From SAR202 cluster bacterium (GTDB lineage Bacteria; Chloroflexota; Dehalococcoidia; Lucifugimonadales; UBA2962), in assembly GCA_022447925.1 (NCBI GenBank), contig JAKUTS010000009.1:17894-81893 (forward strand): a stretch of 64,000 nt of DNA. The letters run 5' to 3'. The translations under genes were made by a program, and so were the position numbers. The notes under the pieces are model-generated. The model was given only the letters and a program-made list of their open reading frames with translations, did no database searches and was not told where the DNA came from. Shown piece after piece: positions 53,181 to 63,064 of this stretch. Every line of letters begins with the position of its first letter. Position 1 is the first letter of the stretch.

Positions 53181-53471
53181 ATGGCAGATTTCAAACCGCT
53201 TGGTAATAGGGTTGTAATTGAACCAATGGATTCTGACGAACAGATTTCAGCTGGAGGAATTTATATCCCTGACACAGCAAAGGAGAAACCACAGGAAGGT
53301 AAAGTAGTAGCTGTGGGACCAGGCAAACTTAACGAAGATGGTTCGCGAACTGAGTTAGAGGTGTCGGTTGGAGACATTGTTGTGTATTCAAAATATGCCG
53401 GTACCGAGTATAAACAAGGTGATACAGAATATCTGATTGTCAGAGAAGACGATATTCTTTTCAAGAAATAG
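53181..53471 (+). CDS. groES: Co-chaperonin GroES
   Basis: 96 residues. [10 protein letters not shown] at the start, the mobile loop with S-A-G-G-I-Y-I-P-D (23-32) and V-V-A-V-G-P-G-K are diagnostic. Forms the heptameric lid of GroEL. ATG at 53181 with AGGAGG at 53164-53169. Confidence 0.97.
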   Translation: MADFKPLGNRVVIEPMDSDEQISAGGIYIPDTAKEKPQEGKVVAVGPGKLNEDGSRTELEVSVGDIVVYSKYAGTEYKQGDTEYLIVREDDILFKK

Positions 53472-53480
53472 ATTAATAAT

Positions 53481-55142
<1,662 letters not shown>

Positions 55143-55166
55143 ACAATAGTATAAAACCAGTAAATT

Positions 55167-55197
55167 AAAAGGCCTCCATGAATTTGGAGGCCTTTTT
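55167..55197 (+). terminator. Intrinsic terminator after groEL
   Basis: AAAAGGCCTCC (55167-55177) and GGAGGCCTTTT (55186-55196) form an 11-bp perfect stem with an 8-nt loop, ending in a run of five T. It is 25 bases after the groEL stop and is the clearest rho-independent terminator in the window. Confidence 0.92.
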
Positions 55198-55234
55198 CTA
55201 TTGTCATGAAACACGTTATCGAAATCGGTATATT

Positions 55235-55267
55235 TTGACTGGAAAAGTATATACTCGTGCCTATAAT
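55235..55267 (+). promoter_or_regulatory. Candidate dnaE promoter
   Basis: A perfect TATAAT (55262-55267) lies 39 bases ahead of the dnaE start. TTGACT at 55235-55240 is 21 nt upstream, longer than ideal, so only the -10 is convincing. Confidence 0.4.
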
Positions 55268-55305
55268 ATAGCGTTGTTAAAAACATAAGAATTTTAAATA
55301 CTAAT

Positions 55306-58300
55306 TTGACAGATAATCATAAATTTTCACATTTGCACGTCCACACCGAGTATAGCTTGCTCGACGGACTTAGCCGTCTAGAGCAATTAGTAAAAAGAGC
55401 CTCTGAGTTGGGGATGGAAGCTTTAGCTATTACCGACCACGGAGGATTGTATGGGGCAGTTGATTTTTATCAAATAGCTAAACGCTACGGAGTCAAGCCC
55501 ATAATTGGATGTGAATTATATGTGGCGCCTACTAGCAGGCTGGAGCGACAGGCATCTGATAAAAGACCATATCACTTAACGGTTTTAGCAAAGAATAATA
55601 CTGGATATAAAAATCTTGTTAAATTAGTGACACTAGCTCATCTGGAAGGATTCTATTACAGGCCTAGAGTAGATCGAGATTCTTTAGAGAAATACAGCGA
55701 GGGTCTAATTGTGATGTCTGGATGCCCAAGCGGGGAAGTTCCTCGTGCAATCATTGAGGGACGCTTAGATGATGCTAAATCGGCAGCTGAATGGTATCAG
55801 GAAACATTCGAAGATTACTATTTGGAAATAATGCGTCATGGTGATGTTCCGGATCTTCCAGCAATTAATGAAGGTCTTTTAAAGCTTAAAGATGATCTTA
55901 ATATCGGCATAGTAGCCACTAATGATGCTCATTACGTATTAAGGGAGCATGCGCCTTTCCAGGATATATTAATTTGTATTCATACCAATACAAATGTGCA
56001 AGATTCCAAAAGATTACGAATGGAAGAGGATTCATATTATCTTAAAAGCTCCTCTGAAATGATTGAAATTTACGAAGATTTGCCAGAAGCCATATCCAAT
56101 ACATCTGTAATTGCTGATAAATGTAACTTGGAGCTTGATTTCGAAACGTTACGGCTGCCGGAATATAAAGATACTGACGGAAAAACTTCAATAGAATTTT
56201 TAACTGAGCTATGTAACGAAGGGTTAATAAATCGAATTTCTAAACCGGGTGAAAAAGAGCAGCAGAGACTTAAATATGAATTACGTGTCATAGAAGACAC
56301 ACACTTTCCTAATTATTTCTTAGTTGTATGGGATATTGCCCGTTTTGTGAGACAACACGATATATTCTTTGCCGTTAGAGGTAGTGCTGCAGCTAGTTTA
56401 GTGCTTTTTTGTTTAGGTGTAACAGATATCAATCCTTTAGATTTTGATTTAGTTTTTGAAAGGTTTTTGAACCTTGAACGTAAAGAGATGCCTGATATAG
56501 ATATGGACTTTCAAGATGACAGGCGTGATGAAGTTATCAATTATGTCGTTGAAAAATATGGAGAAGATCATGTAGCTCAAATAATTACATTCGGCACATT
56601 AGGAGCTAGGGCTGCAATTAGGGATTCAGGGAGGGCATTAGCTATGCCTTATCCTGAGGTTGATAGGGTTGCTAAATTAGTTCCGCAAAAATTACATATA
56701 ACTTTAGATGAGGCTGTAAATTCGAGCATGGAACTTGCCGACTTGTATAAAAATGATCAAGCCGTGAATAAACTTTTAGATACAGCTAAGGGAGTTGAGG
56801 GATTAACTAGACATTCGAGTACTCATGCTGCAGGAGTAGTTATTTCCAAAGAACCACTAGAAGATTACATACCTCTACAGAGACCAGTAAAAGGTTTTGA
56901 GAATGGAGTTAATACTACACAATATGCGATGAAACCTCTTGCAGACCTTGGCTTACTTAAAATGGACTTTTTAGGACTTGCAAACCTGACAATTTTAGCA
57001 AGGACACGGGACCTGATCTCAGCGCGTACGGGCCAACACCTTGCACTAACGGATATACCGTTAAATGATTCTAAGACTTTTGATTTGCTTTCAAATGGTG
57101 AAACTGTGGGTGTATTTCAATTAGAAAGTACAGGGATGACAAGATATATACAAGATTTGAAGCCATCATCCTTGGGAGACGTCGCAGCCATGATTGCTCT
57201 TTATCGGCCTGGCCCCATGGAGCATATTGACACGTTCATCGATGCAAAACATGGCAGGAGTGAGGCATATTATCCTCATGAGGACTTGGAAGAGATACTT
57301 AAAGAAACTTATGGAGTTATCGTGTTTCAAGACCAGGTTTTGTATATAGCCAGAAGGTTCGCTGGATATTCTCTTGGAGAGGCAGATGTAGTTAGAAAGG
57401 CAATGGGAAAGAAAATTCCTGAGATTATGGCTGAGGAACGTCAAAAATTTATTGATGGAGCATTGAATCAAGGTTATTCACAGGATGTTGCAGATAGAGT
57501 ATTTGAATTGGTTGAACCTTTTGCAGGCTACGCATTCAATAAAGCTCACAGTATCAGTTATGGATTGATTTCATACTGGACAGCATATTTTAAAGCAAAC
57601 TACACAGGCGAATACATGACATCATTACTGAATGCGTATTCTGGTAATGCAGAAAGAGTTTCTATAGCAGTTGGAGAATGCCTGAGGTTAGGCATTAAAG
57701 TTGAAGGACCAGATATCAATTCGGGAGAAGTAGACTTTTCTTTATATGAACAAGATGAGTCTGAATTATCTATAAGATTTGGAATGTCTTCTATAAAAAA
57801 TGTAGGTATTACCGCCTTGGAGAAATTGATTAATGTTAGACATGAACACGGCGAATTCAGTTCTATTGAGGAGATGTGTAGATTGGCCGATATGACTGGA
57901 TTGAATCGTAAAGCTTTAGACAGCCTAATTAAAGTAGGAGCGTTTGATTCCTTTGGAGATAGAACTTCCATACTGAGCGTGGCGGATAGAGTTGTTAGTT
58001 TGGCACAAAGTGAGACTCACCTAAGAGATTCTGATCAGACATCAATGTTCGACATGTTTGGAGAATCTGTTCAGGCTCCATTAACAAAGATTGAAATTGA
58101 AGAGGGACATACAACTGAGAATCAAAAAGGAGAGTGGGAATTGGAATTGTTAGGGGTTAATTTATCAAGTAAAGATTCCCTTGCTCTTATTGTTGCTAAT
58201 GCAGACTCTAATACGGTGGTTTCACGTGATTCGATTCACTCCGAAATGAACAATAAAAAAATCAAGATTGCAGGTCAGATTCAATCTGTATCATATAGAA

Positions 58301-58953
58301 ATACTCGTAATGGTAAGGCATTTTGTATTGTTAATGTCGTTTTGCTCAATGGTTCTATAGAGGTGTTTGTATGGGAAGAATTATTGGCTACAACACGGGA
58401 AATACTTAAAGATGGTAAACCTGTGTTAATAACGGGGATTGTTAAAGACCGAGGTGAAGACCAAATCAGTATATCTGCGGCAGAAATCAGTGAATTTGTG
58501 CTTAGTGATTTACCTATAAGCTCATCAGATCAGCTAGGACAAAATGTTGGATCAAGTCTGTTTTTGGATGAAGAGCCTTTAGTTGAAGTACTGGAAACGG
58601 AAAGTAAGGAGAATTCAAAACCTCAGATAATATCTACCAACGGATCTAATATGAATATGAATAAAGACATACAAACAAGTATTGAGCAATCTTCAAACTC
58701 TTTGGAGAAGAGATTGCTGATAACAATTATTGAGTCAAAGAAAATAGAGGCGGATAAAGTATTGCTTAATAATTTAATTCGCGAACTATTAGAACATACA
58801 GGAAATGATGAGGTGGAAATGGAAGTAAAAACCGCGAATAGTGTGGTTAAATTAGCATGGCCATTAATTAAAGTGGAAGCCACCACTGAATTGGCTGAAT
58901 ATGTTGCTGAAATGTTGGGTGATTCCGGCTATGTAGCCCTAGTCGGACACTAA
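55306..58953 (+). CDS. dnaE: DNA polymerase III subunit alpha
   Basis: Replicative polymerase, 1215 residues. N-terminal PHP domain with H-L-H-V-H-T-E-Y-S (9-17) and H-G-G-L-Y-G; catalytic palm with P-D-I-D-M-D-F-Q-D-D-R-R (about 395-406); finger/HhH region with Y-A-F-N-K-A-H-S-I-S-Y; and an OB-fold (about 980-1060, I-A-G-Q-I-Q-S-V). The last 130 residues are less conserved and may bind tau. TTG start with a weak ribosome site. It faces the small gene on the other strand, with no obvious terminator in the 25-base gap. Confidence 0.96.
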   Translation: MTDNHKFSHLHVHTEYSLLDGLSRLEQLVKRASELGMEALAITDHGGLYGAVDFYQIAKRYGVKPIIGCELYVAPTSRLERQASDKRPYHLTVLAKNNTGYKNLVKLVTLAHLEGFYYRPRVDRDSLEKYSEGLIVMSGCPSGEVPRAIIEGRLDDAKSAAEWYQETFEDYYLEIMRHGDVPDLPAINEGLLKLKDDLNIGIVATNDAHYVLREHAPFQDILICIHTNTNVQDSKRLRMEEDSYYLKSSSEMIEIYEDLPEAISNTSVIADKCNLELDFETLRLPEYKDTDGKTSIEFLTELCNEGLINRISKPGEKEQQRLKYELRVIEDTHFPNYFLVVWDIARFVRQHDIFFAVRGSAAASLVLFCLGVTDINPLDFDLVFERFLNLERKEMPDIDMDFQDDRRDEVINYVVEKYGEDHVAQIITFGTLGARAAIRDSGRALAMPYPEVDRVAKLVPQKLHITLDEAVNSSMELADLYKNDQAVNKLLDTAKGVEGLTRHSSTHAAGVVISKEPLEDYIPLQRPVKGFENGVNTTQYAMKPLADLGLLKMDFLGLANLTILARTRDLISARTGQHLALTDIPLNDSKTFDLLSNGETVGVFQLESTGMTRYIQDLKPSSLGDVAAMIALYRPGPMEHIDTFIDAKHGRSEAYYPHEDLEEILKETYGVIVFQDQVLYIARRFAGYSLGEADVVRKAMGKKIPEIMAEERQKFIDGALNQGYSQDVADRVFELVEPFAGYAFNKAHSISYGLISYWTAYFKANYTGEYMTSLLNAYSGNAERVSIAVGECLRLGIKVEGPDINSGEVDFSLYEQDESELSIRFGMSSIKNVGITALEKLINVRHEHGEFSSIEEMCRLADMTGLNRKALDSLIKVGAFDSFGDRTSILSVADRVVSLAQSETHLRDSDQTSMFDMFGESVQAPLTKIEIEEGHTTENQKGEWELELLGVNLSSKDSLALIVANADSNTVVSRDSIHSEMNNKKIKIAGQIQSVSYRNTRNGKAFCIVNVVLLNGSIEVFVWEELLATTREILKDGKPVLITGIVKDRGEDQISISAAEISEFVLSDLPISSSDQLGQNVGSSLFLDEEPLVEVLETESKENSKPQIISTNGSNMNMNKDIQTSIEQSSNSLEKRLLITIIESKKIEADKVLLNNLIRELLEHTGNDEVEMEVKTANSVVKLAWPLIKVEATTELAEYVAEMLGDSGYVALVGH

Positions 58954-58978
58954 TAAATGATATTCAGCTTTTAATTCT

Positions 58979-59308
58979 TTAAGCAACGCCCCATTGATTT
59001 AATTTTTCGTCAGTCGCAATCTCATAAAATTGTATTTCATTCGATTGAATTAGTTTTGCTAGTTCAACACTATATTTACTCATAATTATTTCCGGAACGT
59101 CTTTTCTGGGATTAGCCTCTATTGACTCCTGGTCCCATTCGGCAGTTACAGTTATTTCAGCGCCCGGTGTGCCGAATCCGCCTATTACAATTGTTGCTGG
59201 GCTTCTGCCCTTTTTCTCATATTCAGCGCAAACATTTTTTAAGATGCCTGCAACTTTCCATGTGTCAGGGCGAGTTTTAGGTTTACATATTCTTCTTATT
59301 CGAAACAT
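58979..59308 (-). CDS. Small hypothetical protein, possible dimeric alpha/beta barrel fold
   Basis: 109 residues. Alternating strands and helices: M-F-R-I-R-R-I, a helix with A-G-I-L-K-N-V-C-A-E-Y-E-K-K-G, a strand P-A-T-I-V-I-G-G-F, a strand A-E-I-T-V-T-A-E-W-D, and a final helix and strand. The order resembles NIPSNAP/ABM-like ferredoxin-fold monooxygenases, but no motif proves it. ATG with GAGGT five bases upstream. It lies 30 nt downstream of an SDR gene and is probably cotranscribed. Confidence 0.68.
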   Translation of the reverse strand: MFRIRRICKPKTRPDTWKVAGILKNVCAEYEKKGRSPATIVIGGFGTPGAEITVTAEWDQESIEANPRKDVPEIIMSKYSVELAKLIQSNEIQFYEIATDEKLNQWGVA

Positions 59309-59338
59309 TCTTACCTCACTATTGACTTAGATATTAAT

Positions 59339-60166
59339 TCAAACAGCAGTTCTGCCTCCATCTATATATACAACTTGTCCGGTCATATAATCACTGGCTT
59401 CACTTGCCAAATAAGCAGCAAATATGCCAAGATCTCGCAATTTACCTCCACGTTTTACAGGAATTGCGTCTATATGTTTTTCAACAGATTTAGCATCTGA
59501 CCACACAGCGTTAGTCATTTCAGTGTGAAAAGACCCGGGAGCCAACCCGTTTACTGTTATTCCATATGAAGCCCATTCTAAAGCTAGAACTCTAGTAAGC
59601 ATATTGATTGCTGCCTTAGACACATTATATGGGGCACAGTATGGAACGCCCTGTGCGCCATTACTGGAAGAAATATTTATAATTTTGCCATAACCTCTAT
59701 CTATCATATGAGGAGCAACTGCCCTGCATCCATACATTACGCCGTTTACATTAACATCCATTATTTTTTGCCATTCATCGTCGCTTATTCGAGAATCCGG
59801 CGTCCTTGAAAGTCTTGCAGGATTAGGCACTTGATCTGGTATAGGTACTAGCGGTAGGAAGTGCAAAGCACCGGCATTATTTACCATAATGTCGATTTGC
59901 CCAAATTCGGAGATTGTATTTTCAACAAGATTATCCACTTGTTTTGAGTCCGATACGTCAGTTCGTAAAGCGATGCAGCGCTTTCCTTTTTCAATTACCT
60001 CTTGTTTTACCGACTCAAGTTCTTCTTCAGTTCTCGCGGCTAAAGCGATATCTGCTCCACATTCAGCCATCGCAAGTGCGATTTCTCTTCCAATTCCTCT
60101 GCCGCCACCAGTTATAACGGCTACTCGACCGGTGAGATCCATTTCTTTTAACAATTTGAACTCCAT
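59339..60166 (-). CDS. Short-chain dehydrogenase/reductase with loop insertion
   Basis: 275 residues. T-G-G-G-R-G-I-G (19-26), N-N-A-G (96-99), Ser167, Tyr180 and Lys184 (Y-N-V-S-K). Residues about 103-130 form an extra Pro/Arg-rich loop after N-N-A-G, beside the substrate pocket, not usual in classical SDRs. ATG at 60166 has no ribosome site; an ATG eight codons later (60142) is possible. Divergent from the enolase-superfamily gene. Confidence 0.88.
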   Translation of the reverse strand: MEFKLLKEMDLTGRVAVITGGGRGIGREIALAMAECGADIALAARTEEELESVKQEVIEKGKRCIALRTDVSDSKQVDNLVENTISEFGQIDIMVNNAGALHFLPLVPIPDQVPNPARLSRTPDSRISDDEWQKIMDVNVNGVMYGCRAVAPHMIDRGYGKIINISSSNGAQGVPYCAPYNVSKAAINMLTRVLALEWASYGITVNGLAPGSFHTEMTNAVWSDAKSVEKHIDAIPVKRGGKLRDLGIFAAYLASEASDYMTGQVVYIDGGRTAV

Positions 60167-60174
60167 TTATTTAG

Positions 60175-60190
60175 TTGTCTATATAGACAA
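60175..60190. promoter_or_regulatory. Perfect 16-bp palindrome in divergent catabolic promoter
   Basis: TTGTCTATATAGACAA is fully self-complementary and lies eight bases from the SDR start, in the 119-nt gap between the divergent SDR and racemase-like genes. The TTGTC/GACAA ends resemble GntR-type operators. A single regulator could govern both directions. Regulator not in the window. Confidence 0.55.
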
Positions 60191-60236
60191 TTTTGTAAGA
60201 CACGTTTGGTTTGACTAAAGATATTACAATTTAATT

Positions 60237-60246
60237 CAGATATCTG
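60237..60246. promoter_or_regulatory. Second palindrome, CAGATATCTG
   Basis: A perfect 10-bp palindrome 40 bases upstream of the racemase-like start and 62 bp centre-to-centre... from the 16-bp palindrome at 60175-60190, measured roughly. It might be a second operator or chance. Confidence 0.25.
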
Positions 60247-60285
60247 TAAGGTATCAGAAATTCTATCAATAAAAGGAGATCCTAT

Positions 60286-61455
60286 ATGTCTAGCCCGGTA
60301 ATAACAAAAATAGAAATTACGCAATATAGAATTCCATACAAAGATACGGCTACTACTGGGATTGGTATTTATTATGAACCTGGATCTAGTACAGGTGGTC
60401 CTAAACTTCTTGGTATTCAAATTATGACTAACGAAGGGATAGCTGGTGAATACATTTCAATTGCTCCCGGAACTTTGCCACAGATTGATGCGATTGCCCC
60501 TGCCCTTATTGGAAAAAACCCACTTGAAAGGGAGTGGTTTTATGATACCGCTAAAGTAGTTCTGAGAAAGCAAGACAAGATGGGTATTGGCCCAATGGAT
60601 ATAGCTTTGTGGGATTTTGCAGGAAAGTACTACCAAGAACCTATCTACAGACTTTTAGGTGGACATAGAAAAAAACTACCCGCATATGCTAGTACGCTTC
60701 ATGGGGACAAAAGTAAAGGAGGATTATCTTCACCAGAGGAGTTTGCAGATTTTGCCGAACAATGTATGGAGTTAGGTTATAAAGGGTTTAAGATCCATGG
60801 TTGGGACGATGGTGATGTAGAAAGAGAGATTAGCATAATAAATGAGGTTGGTTCCCGAGTTGGAGACAAGATGGCTCTTATGACTGATCCTTGCTGTATT
60901 TTCAATACTTACGCTGATGCACTGAAAGTCGGGCGTGCTTGTGATGATCAAAACTTCTTTTGGTATGAAGATCCAATGAAAGATGGAGGAGTATCTTTCT
61001 TTATTTATAGAAAACTAAGGCAGGCAATCAAAACACCGATTTTGCAAGGTGAACATTTGCATTTAGTAGAACCCCATGTTGATATGGCTATTGCTGAGGC
61101 AACAGATTTTTTTAGAGCGGATCCTGAATATGATGGTGGTATCACCGGAACTATGAAAATTGCTCATGCAGCTGAAGGTTTTGGCATGGACGTTGAATTA
61201 CATATAGCTGGTCCTGCCCAGAGACATTGTATGGCGGCAATGAGGAACTCTAATTTCTATGAAATGGGATTAGTACATCCAAAAGTTCCAAATCCAGCCT
61301 CTCCTTCAGAGATATATTTAGGGGAATACTCCGATCAATTAGAAGCGATTGGCAAAGATGGGTGTGTAGATGTTCCAGAAGGGCCTGGTTTAGGTGTGGA
61401 ATACAATTGGAAAGGTATCAAAAAGTATGCGATTGCTGAATTTACATATGATTAA
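60286..61455 (+). CDS. Enolase-superfamily enzyme (mandelate racemase/muconate lactonizing type)
   Basis: 389 residues. Capping domain (1-125) then barrel. Catalytic K-I-H at 169-171 (mandelate-racemase style K-x-H), metal ligands Asp201, Glu228 and Glu256, Asp279 and His306 as the opposite acid/base dyad region. Such enzymes abstract the alpha proton of a carboxylate, usually for acid-sugar dehydration or racemisation. ATG with AAAAGGAG upstream. Enolase-superfamily paralogues are a known feature of SAR202 genomes. Confidence 0.88.
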   Translation: MSSPVITKIEITQYRIPYKDTATTGIGIYYEPGSSTGGPKLLGIQIMTNEGIAGEYISIAPGTLPQIDAIAPALIGKNPLEREWFYDTAKVVLRKQDKMGIGPMDIALWDFAGKYYQEPIYRLLGGHRKKLPAYASTLHGDKSKGGLSSPEEFADFAEQCMELGYKGFKIHGWDDGDVEREISIINEVGSRVGDKMALMTDPCCIFNTYADALKVGRACDDQNFFWYEDPMKDGGVSFFIYRKLRQAIKTPILQGEHLHLVEPHVDMAIAEATDFFRADPEYDGGITGTMKIAHAAEGFGMDVELHIAGPAQRHCMAAMRNSNFYEMGLVHPKVPNPASPSEIYLGEYSDQLEAIGKDGCVDVPEGPGLGVEYNWKGIKKYAIAEFTYD

Positions 61456-61477
61456 TAAACTAGCTTAGTTGAATTTA

Positions 61478-62611
61478 ATGAGTAACAAAATAGCTATCGT
61501 CGGTGTTGGCGAATCAGACGAAATAGGGAAAGTTCCAGGCAAGTCATCTCTTCAGCATCATGCTGAGGCAGCGTATAACGCTTTGGAAGATGCCGGAATT
61601 TCGATTGATCAAGTTGACGGTCTTTTGACTGCCGGTTATTCATCAATGGTGGTGGCAGAGTATTTAGGAATAACGCCAACATTTACTGATGGCACGAATG
61701 TCGGCGGATCGTCTTTCATAATACATATAGCTCACGCTATGGCTGCAATTAGAGCGGGATATTGCAACGTGGTTCTTGTAACTCATGGACAGGCAGGCCG
61801 TAGTGCACGAACTAGAGCCATTGCTGACGCGGCAGAGCCTGGATCACAGTTTGAAGCACCATATGGAATCGTAAATGCACCAGCTGCATATAGTCTGGCA
61901 GCTTCTAGGTATATGCATATTTACGGAGAAGATAGAACCAGAGATGCTATGGCTGAGATTGCTGTTTCTACTAGAAAGTGGGCTCAGTTAAACCCAAAGG
62001 CATATATGCGTGATCCTATGACAAAGGATGATTACCATAATTCTAGATGGGTGGCATGGCCTTTCCACTTACTTGATTGTTGCATTGTTACCGATGCTGG
62101 AGGTGCTTATGTTATAACCTCTGCTGACGTGGCAAAAGATTTGAAAAAGCAGCCAGTCTGGGTTTTAGGAGCTGCGGAAAGTCATGATCATGCCATTATT
62201 AGTCAAATGCCTGATTTAACATCACCGATTTCTAAAGATACTGGAGCTAGAGCTTTTGGCATGGCGGGTGTGGTTCATTCAGATATTGACTTGGCTATGA
62301 TCTACGATTCATTTACATACACTGTTTTGGTTACCCTGGAAGCATTAGGTTTTTGCAAACCTGGGGAAGGTCCAGAATTCGTAGCCAACCAAAGAACAGC
62401 ACCAGGAGGGGATTTTGCTATGAACACATCTGGCGGAGGTTTGTCTTACACGCACTCCGGCATGTATGGGATGTTTTTAGTATTAGAGGCTGTGAGGCAG
62501 TTAAGAGGGGAGACTGGAGAACGTCAACTTGCATCACCAGAAATTGCTCTAATTAATGGGACAGGGGGGTACCTTTCATCAGCAGGTACCGCTATTTTGG
62601 GCGTTGAATAA
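61478..62611 (+). CDS. Thiolase-fold protein lacking catalytic cysteines (SCP2/Ltp2-like)
   Basis: 377 residues from ATG 61478 (a TTG three codons upstream is less likely). The thiolase nucleophile position reads T-N-V-G-G-S-S-F instead of x-x-C-x-S-G, and the C-terminal C-x-G motif is replaced by N-G-T-G-G-Y-L-S-S-A-G. The N-G/H region is S-G-G-G-L-S-Y-T-H-S-G-M-Y-G, and L-E-A-V-R-Q-L-R-G follows. Loss of both Cys with an adjacent DUF35 partner is what is seen in Ltp2-type steroid retro-aldolases, so a retro-aldol role on a CoA ester is inferred. An acyl-CoA carrier role is possible. Confidence 0.82.
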   Translation: MSNKIAIVGVGESDEIGKVPGKSSLQHHAEAAYNALEDAGISIDQVDGLLTAGYSSMVVAEYLGITPTFTDGTNVGGSSFIIHIAHAMAAIRAGYCNVVLVTHGQAGRSARTRAIADAAEPGSQFEAPYGIVNAPAAYSLAASRYMHIYGEDRTRDAMAEIAVSTRKWAQLNPKAYMRDPMTKDDYHNSRWVAWPFHLLDCCIVTDAGGAYVITSADVAKDLKKQPVWVLGAAESHDHAIISQMPDLTSPISKDTGARAFGMAGVVHSDIDLAMIYDSFTYTVLVTLEALGFCKPGEGPEFVANQRTAPGGDFAMNTSGGGLSYTHSGMYGMFLVLEAVRQLRGETGERQLASPEIALINGTGGYLSSAGTAILGVE

Positions 62612-62616
62612 GATCT

Positions 62617-63039
62617 ATGAACAACTATAAAAAAATACTACCAATCCCACAAGGAGAGTCTGAATTTTATTGGAATAAAGCCTCTGAAGGGGAGCTTTGG
62701 ATCCAAAAATGCAATCAATGTTCGGAATCATATTTTTATCCAAGGGATATTTCTCCCTGTTGTTTTTCTCGCGATACCGAATGGGTTATATCGAGTGGAC
62801 GAGGGGTGGTTTATGCATTCTCAATTATTCATCGATCTCCTAATCAAGGTTTCCAGGATGAAGCGCCTTTTATTATTGCTATAGTGGAGTTACACGAGGG
62901 CCCGCGGATGGCTACTAATATTGTGGGGATTGAGGATCCTACTCCGGAAAAAATTAGAATAGGTATGGAAGTTGTGGTTACTTTTGATAAGATTACCGAG
63001 GAATTAAGCTTACCAAAATTTAAATTGGTTAAAAACTAA
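62617..63039 (+). CDS. DUF35 zinc-ribbon/OB-fold protein, thiolase partner
   Basis: 140 residues. Rubredoxin-like zinc ribbon C-N-Q-C (32-35) and a second C-C pair (48-49) in place of C-x-x-C, then an OB-fold with S-S-G-R-G-V-V-Y-A-F-S-I and G-M-E-V-V-V-T-F. These proteins form complexes with thiolase-like subunits (as ChsH2 with Ltp2). ATG five bases after the thiolase-like stop, so cotranslated. Confidence 0.88.
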   Translation: MNNYKKILPIPQGESEFYWNKASEGELWIQKCNQCSESYFYPRDISPCCFSRDTEWVISSGRGVVYAFSIIHRSPNQGFQDEAPFIIAIVELHEGPRMATNIVGIEDPTPEKIRIGMEVVVTFDKITEELSLPKFKLVKN

Positions 63040-63064
63040 ATTAATTAATGGAGTAAATTTAGTA

